Source of the DNA: JAAZNO01 sp964508025
Lineage (GTDB): Bacteria > Chloroflexota > Anaerolineae > B4-G1 > SLSP01
Assembly (NCBI GenBank): GCA_964508025.1
Contig: CAZDSF010000136.1
Location: 1-5,233, forward strand
DNA length: 5,233 nt
Reading direction: 5' to 3'
In this document: piece after piece, positions 1 through 5,233 of the stretch
Layout: each line of letters begins with the position of its first letter
How positions within the stretch are numbered: the first letter of the stretch is position 1
Translations under genes and position numbers: made by a program
Notes under the pieces: generated by a model
Database searches by the model: none
Told to the model about the DNA's origin: nothing
Seen by the model: the letters and a program-made list of their open reading frames with translations, nothing else

Positions 1-1
1 C

Positions 2-1702
2 GTGCTCCTGTTCGAGGCCCTGGCCGTCATCCCCCCGCTGTTACTACAACGCATCGTGGACGAACATCTGACGCCGGGGCTGCCGGCCGGTATCCTGACC
101 CTGGCCCTGGTTTATCTGGCGGCGACCGTACTGGCCGAGGCTATGAATTTTGGCATCTCCTATCTGACCGCCTGGGTGGCGCAGCACGCGCTGCGCACGT
201 TACGCGTGGACCTGTTTGCCCACTTGCAGCGCCTTCCCCTCGACTATTACGACCGCACGCCGTTGGGCGACGTGATCAGCCGCTGTACCGCCGATGTGGA
301 GACGGTGGACACCTTGTTCAGCACCGGCGTCGCCAGCCTGCTGCTGCGCCTGGCGCAGTTGCTCACCGCGTTCGCGGCGATGGTCTCGCTCAGCCCGCGC
401 CTGGCTCTGTTGGCGCTGTTGCTGCTGCCCCCGCTGGCCCTGGCGACGCGCTTTTTCCAGATTCATATCCGCGATGCTGAGCGCGAACGACGCAAGGCCA
501 TCGGTCTGCTCAACGTCTACCTGCAAGAAACACTGTCGGGCGTGGAGGTAGTGCGCGCCAGCGGCCGCGAAGAGTCCCTGCTGACCCGTTTCCGGCGCGC
601 CCTGCGCGACACGGTGGCCGCTTTTTGGCGCTCCGAGTCGTACAACATGTACTATACCCCGTCGCTGACGGTGCTGGTGGCGTTGTGCGTGGCGCTGCTG
701 CTGTGGGGCGGGACGGGCGGCCTGGGCCAGGCGTGGGGGCTTTCGCTGGGCGTCATCATCGCCTTCATCTGGCTCTTCCAACGCTTCTTTGACCCAGTGC
801 GCAATCTGGGGGAAGACTGGCAGACGGTGCAGAGCGCGCTGTCGGGCATCGAGCGCATCGTGCAAGTGCTGCAAATCCCGGCGGAGGCGACGCCAGCAGA
901 AACCGGCGCGGCGGCGGCGGATGACGGGGCGACCGTGGAATTGCGCGATGTGACCTTTGGTTATCTGGCCGACCGCCCGGTGCTGCGCGAAATCACGCTA
1001 TCGGTGCGGGGCGGCGAGCATGTGGCGCTGGTAGGACGTACGGGGGCCGGCAAAAGCAGCCTGGTCCACTTACTCGGCGGGCTGTATGCGCCCTGGGCCG
1101 GGGAGGTGCGGGTGGCCGGGCTGGATCCGCGCCGCCTATCTGACGCGCAGCGGCGGAGCGTGGTGGGGGTGGTACCGCAGGCGGTGCAGTTGTTCGCCGG
1201 TACGGTTTGGGATAACCTGACCCTCGATGATCCAACCGCGGCGCGCTCGGCGGTCGAGAGCGCTGTGCAGATCGCCGGGTTGGAGCGGCTGATCGCCGCG
1301 CTGCCCCAGGGCTATGAGACGCCGTTAAGCGGCGTGGGACGCGGTCAGGGGATGCAGCTTTCCGAAGGACAGCAGCAGTTGCTCTCGCTCGCGCGGGCGT
1401 TGGTGTGGGACCCGGCGGTGCTCCTGTTGGACGAAGCCACGGCGGCGGTGGACAATGCCAGCGAGGCGGAGTTCCGCGCGGCGTTGCGGGCGGCTATCCA
1501 GGGAGACGCCGGGCGGCAGCGGGCGGCCATCACGGTGGCGCATCGTCTGTCCACCGCGCGCGAAGCCGACCGGGTGATCGTCCTCGAGGCTGGGCGCATC
1601 GTCGAGCAGGGCGCGCCGGAGGAATTGATCCGGCGCGGGGGGCGCTTTGCTGCCCTGGTCGAACTGGAAGAGGCCGGCTGGGATTGGCAAGCCGGGGGAT
1701 AA
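2..1702 (+). CDS. ABC transporter, fused permease/ATPase exporter subunit (5' partial)
   Basis: This is a type I (ABCB/MsbA-like) exporter half-transporter, which would use ATP hydrolysis to move a substrate across the cytoplasmic membrane as a dimer. Residues 1-290 form the membrane domain, with hydrophobic segments near 1-15, 31-52, 107-125, 130-150, 220-236 and 247-264. The coupling-loop pattern YYDRTPLGD lies near residue 81. The ATPase domain spans about 311-566 with Walker A GRTGAGKSS (345-353, K351), Q-loop Q393, signature LSEGQ (453-457), Walker B D477 with catalytic E478, and switch H514, so the ATPase looks competent. The family is usually 580-620 residues, so some N-terminal residues are probably missing. 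The GTG at base 2 may be internal and should not be taken as the start. Such subunits often pair with a second half-transporter encoded next door, which would lie upstream of the window. The substrate cannot be told from sequence. The phosphotransferase gene follows after 34 bases. Confidence 0.93.
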   Translation: MLLFEALAVIPPLLLQRIVDEHLTPGLPAGILTLALVYLAATVLAEAMNFGISYLTAWVAQHALRTLRVDLFAHLQRLPLDYYDRTPLGDVISRCTADVETVDTLFSTGVASLLLRLAQLLTAFAAMVSLSPRLALLALLLLPPLALATRFFQIHIRDAERERRKAIGLLNVYLQETLSGVEVVRASGREESLLTRFRRALRDTVAAFWRSESYNMYYTPSLTVLVALCVALLLWGGTGGLGQAWGLSLGVIIAFIWLFQRFFDPVRNLGEDWQTVQSALSGIERIVQVLQIPAEATPAETGAAAADDGATVELRDVTFGYLADRPVLREITLSVRGGEHVALVGRTGAGKSSLVHLLGGLYAPWAGEVRVAGLDPRRLSDAQRRSVVGVVPQAVQLFAGTVWDNLTLDDPTAARSAVESAVQIAGLERLIAALPQGYETPLSGVGRGQGMQLSEGQQQLLSLARALVWDPAVLLLDEATAAVDNASEAEFRAALRAAIQGDAGRQRAAITVAHRLSTAREADRVIVLEAGRIVEQGAPEELIRRGGRFAALVELEEAGWDWQAGG

Positions 1703-1716
1703 TTCACTGTTAACTC

Positions 1717-1724
1717 AAAAAGGA
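1717..1724 (+). promoter_or_regulatory. Ribosome binding site of the phosphotransferase gene
   Basis: A purine run AAAAAGGA ends 12 bases before ATG 1737. The spacing is longer than the usual 5-9. A closer ATG at 1724 is followed by a stop after one further codon, so it cannot be the gene start. Confidence 0.45.
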
Positions 1725-1736
1725 TGAATTGACACG

Positions 1737-2660
1737 ATGCCTAAAGATTATTTTTTCCAACCGGATGTCCCTGATCGTGTGCTGGATCAGGCGGTAGTTT
1801 TGGCGCTCGCGCGCCGTCACGCGCCACAAGCCGGCGTTGTGACCGGCATAGATGAGAGCGGGGGAGAAGCGCGCACGTATGCCATTGATGAAGCTTTGAT
1901 TTTCAAGACGCAGCGGCCCCATCGCCTGCGCCCACGCACCAGCCAAAAGCGCGAGGTGTTCTTTTTGCAGCAACTGGAAGGAGCGCCAGACATTTCGGTG
2001 CCGCGGGTGGTGGGTTATGGACAAGAGGACGGCGTCGAATACACGCTGATGACGCGCATGCCCGGTGCAGCGTTCAGAGCAGTGAATCCGGCCGGCGCGG
2101 CGCGCCAGCAGGCGTTGTTTGAACTGGGCCGCACCTTACGCCGCATCCACGACTTGCCCCAACTGCCTTTTGTGCAAAGTCGCCTGTTTCCCGGTGATCA
2201 TTCCCCGGTAGACGTGGCCTGGCGCTTTGGCAATCTGTTCGATGACGCGCTGGACGCTATCGCCCAATCGGCGCAGCCCTGGCCGCTGGACGTCCCGCCG
2301 GTGGAGATCGCCCGGCGCGCTATGCGGGCGCTGCCCGATGGCGAGGTGTGTGTCGCTTTGCACAGCAATCCTGGCCCGGAGCATGTCTTTGTAGACCCGC
2401 AGACCGGGCGGTTTGTCGGTCTGATTGACTTTGGCGATGCCTATATCAGCCACCCAGTGTTGGATTTGCGTCGGTGGCCTGCGCCGGCGGATCGGTGTGC
2501 GTTGTGGGACGGGTATACCGCCGAGGCGCCAGCCAATGACACGCTGGTGCGCACCTGGCAGGTGGCGCAGACGCTCGTCTATCTGTCCATCATCGCGCAC
2601 AACTCGGAGCAGCGCGCGATGGCAATCGCAGAAATTGAAGCTGTGTATCGAAAGATTTAG
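1737..2660 (+). CDS. APH/choline-kinase-fold phosphotransferase with altered catalytic loop
   Basis: This 307-residue protein has the aminoglycoside phosphotransferase (APH, protein-kinase-like) fold. Visible landmarks are the ATP-binding lysine in LIFKTQ (K57), a helix C glutamate (E73), the hinge-like YTLMTRMPG (102-110), the catalytic-loop region around 206-220 and the metal-binding IDFGDA (230-235, D231). Family members transfer phosphate from a nucleotide to antibiotics or other small hydroxyl compounds. The expected His-x-Asp catalytic motif is here HSN (209-211), with Asn in place of the catalytic base. The later conserved GDP (after IDFGDA) is SHP (238-240). H216, where many APHs have Asn, is also found in a related subgroup as I recall it, so it is less telling. 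The start is ATG 1737, preceded by AAAAAGGA ending 12 bases upstream, a somewhat long spacing. It lies 34 bases after the ABC transporter stop on the same strand, so co-transcription is likely. Fold is confident; activity and substrate are not. Confidence 0.85.
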   Translation: MPKDYFFQPDVPDRVLDQAVVLALARRHAPQAGVVTGIDESGGEARTYAIDEALIFKTQRPHRLRPRTSQKREVFFLQQLEGAPDISVPRVVGYGQEDGVEYTLMTRMPGAAFRAVNPAGAARQQALFELGRTLRRIHDLPQLPFVQSRLFPGDHSPVDVAWRFGNLFDDALDAIAQSAQPWPLDVPPVEIARRAMRALPDGEVCVALHSNPGPEHVFVDPQTGRFVGLIDFGDAYISHPVLDLRRWPAPADRCALWDGYTAEAPANDTLVRTWQVAQTLVYLSIIAHNSEQRAMAIAEIEAVYRKI

Positions 2661-2686
2661 CCAATATCAAACCGCAGAAGGGAAAA

Positions 2687-2716
2687 AACGGCCCACCGAG
2701 ATTTCGGTGGGCCGTT
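2687..2716. terminator. Bidirectional intrinsic terminator
   Basis: A 13-bp perfect stem (2687-2699 with 2704-2716) has a four-base loop and contains the GC-rich arm CGGCCCACCGA. On the plus strand it stands 26 bases after the phosphotransferase stop and is followed by a modest T-rich tract (TTGTGTT). On the minus strand the stem is followed by six U residues (the A run at 2683-2688), a textbook terminator for leftward transcription. It sits about 50 bases past the stop of the rhaS-like remnant, so it was probably that gene's terminator and now serves convergent units. Confidence 0.85.
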
Positions 2717-2765
2717 GTGTTGCCTGATTGCCGCTCTATTTTCATTGACGGCGAACCCTTATGGC

Positions 2766-2933
2766 TTACCAGTTGAACTGGTCAATGTTCTCCGTGTTGT
2801 AGATGAAGAGCAGCCCCAGCAGGACATTGACGCCCAGGTCAGCATTTTCCCGGATGGTATACTTGCCCATCCGGCCGGCCGTGAACTTCTCGCCCGCCAC
2901 GCCCTTGATCTTGCCGGTGGCGAGGGCATTGTT
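2766..2933 (-). pseudogene. C-terminal remnant of a RhaS-like sugar ABC transporter substrate-binding protein
   Basis: The minus strand reads 55 residues to a TAA at 2768-2766. The peptide contains NALATGKIKG, GEKFTAGRMGKYTI and, at its end, LLFIYNTENIDQFNW. This matches, from memory of the family, the C-terminus of rhamnose-type periplasmic binding proteins, which typically end with an ALxxG helix, GexFtAGrlGeYti, LGpPfvf and NIdqFdf. The frame is closed upstream by TAA at 2936-2934. The conserved block that should come just before (of the type LWxPxDLGYL) is not found in any frame up to about 3000. An intact protein would be some 330-360 residues, so more than four-fifths is gone. There is no start codon or ribosome binding site to make it a gene in its own right. 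A leftward U-tract terminator follows about 50 bases downstream. The assignment to sugar-binding proteins is fairly secure; rhamnose specificity is inferred. Confidence 0.65.
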
Positions 2934-3003
2934 TTAGAGAAGTCCATTTCTACTCGCTTTCGCTTGCCAATACAGCACTGATCACGTGAAGATGATTTTG
3001 TGC

Positions 3004-3031
3004 TGGGCCGAGGTCATCAGACCCCGGCCCA
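3004..3031 (-). terminator. Hairpin just after the replication-relaxation-like gene
   Basis: The arms 3004-3015 and 3020-3031 pair over 12 positions around a four-base loop (ATCA on the plus strand). The one non-Watson-Crick position is a G-U wobble in minus-strand RNA but an A-C mismatch in plus-strand RNA, so the structure favours leftward transcripts. It begins 6 bases past the TAG at 3040-3038. No U tract follows, so it may be a weak or factor-assisted terminator, or a 3' end stabiliser. Confidence 0.6.
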
Positions 3032-3037
3032 ACCTTT

Positions 3038-4605
3038 CTACCAAAACGCCGGATACTCCCCTTTCAGCTTCAGCCCAATGTCCGGACTGTGGGCGAAGAG
3101 CGCCCAGGCCAGCGCCCGTTCTGTCGGCTCGGTGAAGTCGCGGGCAAAGTACGTTTTGTTCTCGTGACCTGGCAGCATCTCCGGGTGCAGGCTCACTGCA
3201 ACCTTGAAATCCCCGGCTAGCTCGGGACGGTTGTAGTTGCTCGTCGGATAGGCGCGCAGCCCTCCCGAATTCGTGAAGCCGTGGTAGCCAAGAAAGACAT
3301 CGATCACATCTTGCATCTTGTGCATGACCATGGTTGGATTCCAGGTCGTACGGCTCGTGCGCCCCTCGATGGCTTTTTTGAGCGCCATGCACAGGATTGG
3401 ATGTAGCTCCAGATACTTGCGCAGTAGATAGATGGACGCATGGGGATAGAGCGACAGTTGCCAGGGCGTGACATCCTCAGGGTACGAGACGGCGTAGATC
3501 ACCCGCATCACCTCGAAGAAGGCCCGGTCGGGTTGTGGCTGGGCGGCTGTGTAGGCCAGGGCAGGGCCTAGCTCGATGACGTGCTGGTAGTAAGCCTCCA
3601 TCACACGCCGGTCGTCACTGGCGGTGCGCCGTTTCAGGGCTTCGGGCAGCCTGGCGCGCCTTTGGGCGGTCGGCTTGGCTGTGGTGACCGGTGCGGCATT
3701 ATCCTGGGTCCCTGGAGCACTGTCTTTTTGTGCTTGTCGGCCAAAGCTCTTGGTTTGTGCCGGATCGAACAGCGACTCCCAACGCGCGTCGGGTGCTGTG
3801 ATCCAATCGGGCGTATCAAGGAAATCCGTCAAGGGCAGAGCGACGATCTGGAAGGGCAGTCGTCCGTTGCGTTCGTCGGCGACGATGGCCGCGGCGCGTT
3901 CCCACACACTGACGGTGATATCCCATAGGGGGCCAAGTGGCAGGTTGATGAGCACGCGAATGATGGGCGAGACGGATTTACCGGCATCGCTGGTGAAGAA
4001 GGCGACCTTGCACCGCAAACTGTTGTGGACCCGGCGCAGCAGGCTCATGTTGGCATCTTGCTCGGTCTCGAAGAGCGCGAGCCGACCTTCGGGTAGCGTC
4101 ACCAGATTGTCGGGGCGGAGCGCCTGATCGTCGCCATAGGGCAGCTCCTTTTCGGTCTGCACCGATAGGCCTGCGGCGAGGGCGGTCAGGCGCACATCGA
4201 GGACGCTGCGCGCGTGGGCGATGGGCGTGCTCTTTTCCAGGCCGCAGGCGTGCGCGTCGGGATAACCGTTCTCTTGCAGGAGCGCTGCGCCGACCTCGCC
4301 CAGCTTGTAATGATGGGGCTGCCGCCGCGTCGCCCTGGGCGACGCGGGATGCTTTCCTGGATGCGCGTGAGAATAGCGTCGGGGGCCAGTGTATCGAAGC
4401 GCTTGACCAGGCAATTGACCTGATCGCGCGAGAGGCCACTGGCTTGTTGGAGCTGCTGCGTATCGGCGACACCGGTGGGTAGCAGGGTTTCCAGCACGGG
4501 CAGCCATTGGGACAGAGGGCCGATCTCCGCCAACAGCGTGGCTATATCGACCGCGCTCCGCTTGCTGCGGCTGGACGAACGATGTGAGTATCTTGGCATA
4601 GTCAC
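3038..4605 (-). pseudogene. Replication-relaxation-like winged-helix protein, frame-shifted
   Basis: A coding region of about 522 residues is split over two frames. Residues 1-95 read in the frame starting at GTG 4605 (or ATG 4599, residue 3). The rest, about 426 residues, is read one base back and ends at TAG 3040-3038. The span is one base short of a multiple of three, as a single-base deletion would give. The start is set by AGGAGGA (4614-4608), 4 bases before GTG and 10 before ATG. Composite residues 37-74 form a helix-turn-helix (DTQQLQQASGLSRDQVNCLV), and after the shift PHHYKLGEVGAALL completes a winged-helix wing. A core follows with RPDNLV (D166) and FETEQDA (179-185), similar in layout to replication-relaxation proteins found on plasmids and integrated elements. 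A Pro/Ala/Thr-rich linker and a C-terminal region of about 200 residues (with GYHGFTNSGG and ending EYPAFW) are not recognised. It could be a pseudogene, a programmed frameshift or a sequencing error. Family assignment is moderate. Confidence 0.6.
4324..4348. repeat. Perfect 10-bp inverted repeat inside the frame-shift zone
   Basis: Arms CCGCGTCGCC (4325-4334) and GGCGACGCGG (4338-4347) are exact reverse complements around a three-base loop. This forms a very stable all but one GC-paired hairpin within coding sequence. It lies in the interval (4313-4350) where the reading frame of the surrounding gene changes. Confidence 0.8.
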
Positions 4606-4607
4606 TT

Positions 4608-4614
4608 GTCCTCC
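4608..4614 (-). promoter_or_regulatory. Shine-Dalgarno that fixes the start of the minus-strand gene
   Basis: The minus strand reads AGGAGGA, nearly fully complementary to the 16S rRNA tail. It lies 4 bases before GTG 4605 and 10 before the in-frame ATG 4599. It shows translation starts here and not at 4732, although a different frame stays open by chance up to that point. Confidence 0.8.
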
Positions 4615-4657
4615 TGAATGAGATTGAGATGATGATGAAAAGGGCGCACACGAATCG

Positions 4658-4687
4658 TAGATACGTTATGCGTTGACTTTTCCACAA
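4658..4687 (-). promoter_or_regulatory. Weak candidate promoter for the minus-strand gene
   Basis: On the minus strand TTGTGG (4687-4682) and TATCTA (4663-4658) are 18 bases apart, each with only three of six consensus matches. They overlap the recombinase promoter on the other strand. This is the best placed pair I can see for the leftward gene, but it is poor and could be chance. Confidence 0.2.
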
Positions 4688-4701
4688 TCTGCCGGTACAA
4701 T
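4673..4701 (+). promoter_or_regulatory. Sigma70-type promoter of the tyrosine recombinase
   Basis: A -35 box TTGACT (4673-4678) and a -10 box TACAAT (4696-4701) are separated by exactly 17 bases; each differs from consensus at one position. Transcription would begin near 4708, giving a leader of about 27 bases before ATG 4735 that carries the ribosome binding site. It is located in the divergent intergenic region, so it also lies upstream of the minus-strand gene. Confidence 0.8.
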
Positions 4702-4724
4702 GGGCCATAGAGACATCCTTTCCC

Positions 4725-4729
4725 GGAGG
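4725..4729 (+). promoter_or_regulatory. Ribosome binding site of the tyrosine recombinase
   Basis: GGAGG ends 5 bases before ATG 4735, an ideal spacing, and supports that start. Confidence 0.8.
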
Positions 4730-4734
4730 CACCC

Positions 4735-5233
4735 ATGACCGACTATCTGGCCGATTTCGTGACCCACCTGCGCGCGCAAGATCGGAGCGCGCACACCATC
4801 GCGGCGTATCAGAGCGACGTTGCTGCGTTCCTCGCCTGGCTGGAGGCGCAACTGGGCAAAGCCGTGACGCCCGTTGAGGTCACCACCTTCGACATCCAAA
4901 AGTACCGCGACGCCCTGGAGGATGCGGACCGCAAGCCCGCGGGAGTGAACCGCCGCCTGGCCGCACTGCGCGCGTTCTTCGCCTGGGCGATCGCCGCCGG
5001 GCACGCCAGCGCCAACCCCGTGCAGAGCGTCAGGGGCGTCAAGCAAGATGCGCGCTCGCCAAAAGCGCTCACGGCGCAGGAGGTGTATCGCCTGCAACGG
5101 GAGGCGGCGGCGCAACGGCAGCTGGCGCAGGCTAAGGCAGGCGACGATACCTTACCCACCCTGGTAGATGCGCTCCGCGATGAGGCGCTGCTCAACCTGC
5201 TCCTCTACACGGGCCTGCGCGTCTCGGAATGCG
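4735..5233 (+). CDS. Tyrosine recombinase / Xer-like integrase (3' partial)
   Basis: The first 166 residues of a phage-integrase-family recombinase are visible; the gene runs off the window without a stop. Residues 1-96 form the N-terminal SAM-like core-binding domain, with the characteristic SAHTIAAYQSDVAAFLAWL (18-36) and NRRLAALRAFFAWAIAAGH (72-90), followed by NPV (94-96). The catalytic domain opens at LTAQEVYRL (112-120) and reaches LLLYTGLRVSE (155-165), where R162 is the first catalytic arginine. Between these lies a segment of about 30 residues (121-147) that looks longer than in typical XerC/XerD. The remaining catalytic residues (Lys, HxxR, His/Trp, Tyr) are beyond the window. Such enzymes cut and rejoin DNA through a tyrosine-DNA link, for dimer resolution or element integration and excision. 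It has its own strong promoter and ribosome binding site, and is divergent from the replication-relaxation-like gene, which hints at a mobile-element role over a housekeeping Xer role. Confidence 0.92.
   Translation, partial: MTDYLADFVTHLRAQDRSAHTIAAYQSDVAAFLAWLEAQLGKAVTPVEVTTFDIQKYRDALEDADRKPAGVNRRLAALRAFFAWAIAAGHASANPVQSVRGVKQDARSPKALTAQEVYRLQREAAAQRQLAQAKAGDDTLPTLVDALRDEALLNLLLYTGLRVSEC

Noticed and set aside
200..874. Long minus-strand open frame within the ABC transporter
   Set aside because: It is rich in Gln, Arg and Ala and is antisense to a membrane domain with recognisable family motifs, so it is a codon-bias shadow.
2759..2947. Minus-strand open frame of 62 codons starting MDFSK
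   Set aside because: It is an alternative frame over the same remnant, with Ser/Arg-rich composition and no family resemblance; the neighbouring frame carries the real signal.
2715..2981. Plus-strand open frame of 88 codons
   Set aside because: It is antisense to the rhaS-like remnant and starts inside the terminator hairpin; the minus-strand peptide has recognisable family motifs and this one has none.
2661..3037. CRISPR array, tRNA or attachment-site repeat in the gene-poor stretch
   Set aside because: No regularly spaced repeats, cloverleaf or tRNA 3' end were seen; the stretch is accounted for by two hairpins, the truncated gene remnant and about 70 bases without recognisable content.
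4350..4370. GGAAAGC as a programmed -1 slippery site
   Set aside because: It does not fit the X XXY YYZ pattern, and the hairpin 3' of it is equally well explained as a source of replication or sequencing error; kept only as the least likely explanation of the frame change.
3978..4472. Minus-strand open frame of 164 codons
   Set aside because: It is the third frame across the shifted gene, rich in Arg and Ala as expected of GC-rich shadow frames, and does not join the two motif-bearing frames.
4606..4732. N-terminal extension of the minus-strand open frame up to 4732
   Set aside because: It lies in a different frame from the helix-turn-helix coding part, overlaps the recombinase promoter and leader, lacks a plausible protein pattern, and the strong Shine-Dalgarno at 4608-4614 places the start at 4599-4605.
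4666..5195. Minus-strand open frames opposite the recombinase
   Set aside because: They are antisense to a clear tyrosine recombinase and have the composition of shadow frames in GC-rich DNA.

Overview
The window is a GC-rich bacterial stretch. The large families are widespread ones: an ABC exporter half, an APH-type kinase, a sugar-binding-protein remnant and a tyrosine recombinase. No rRNA, tRNA or other lineage marker is visible. A GC-rich environmental lineage such as Chloroflexota would fit the mix of genes, but that is a hunch and not a demonstrated assignment.

Left part (1-2716, plus strand). The window opens inside a type I ABC exporter subunit (membrane domain fused to ATPase; start lies outside or at the edge). 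It is followed 34 bases later by an aminoglycoside phosphotransferase/choline-kinase-fold gene, and the two are probably co-transcribed. The kinase-fold protein keeps the ATP-binding lysine and the metal-binding IDFGD motif, but its Brenner-type catalytic loop reads His-Ser-Asn where His-x-Asp is expected, so it may be a pseudoenzyme. A strong hairpin (2687-2716) closes this unit and is also oriented as a classic U-tract terminator for leftward transcription.

Middle (2717-3037). There is no intact gene here. On the minus strand, 2766-2933 encodes the last 55 residues of a RhaS-like sugar ABC transporter substrate-binding protein, cut off upstream by an in-frame stop. The leftward terminator at 2687-2716 is what one would expect just past such a gene, so this looks like the surviving 3' end of a gene whose 5' part was removed or displaced. 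A second hairpin (3004-3031) belongs to the next gene.

Right part (3038-5233). A minus-strand gene (3038-4605) encodes a winged-helix protein resembling replication-relaxation proteins, with a large unrecognised C-terminal region. Its reading frame is broken by a one-base shift in 4313-4350, beside a perfect 10-bp inverted repeat. The long open frame that runs on to 4732 is misleading: the true start has a strong Shine-Dalgarno and lies at 4599-4605. Divergent from it is the N-terminal half of a Xer/phage-integrase-like tyrosine recombinase (4735 to window end), with a near-consensus promoter (TTGACT-17-TACAAT) and ribosome binding site.

Taken together, a replication-relaxation-like gene and a divergent recombinase abutting a truncated rhaS gene suggest the edge of an inserted or rearranged accessory element. 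The far end of that element is not in the window.
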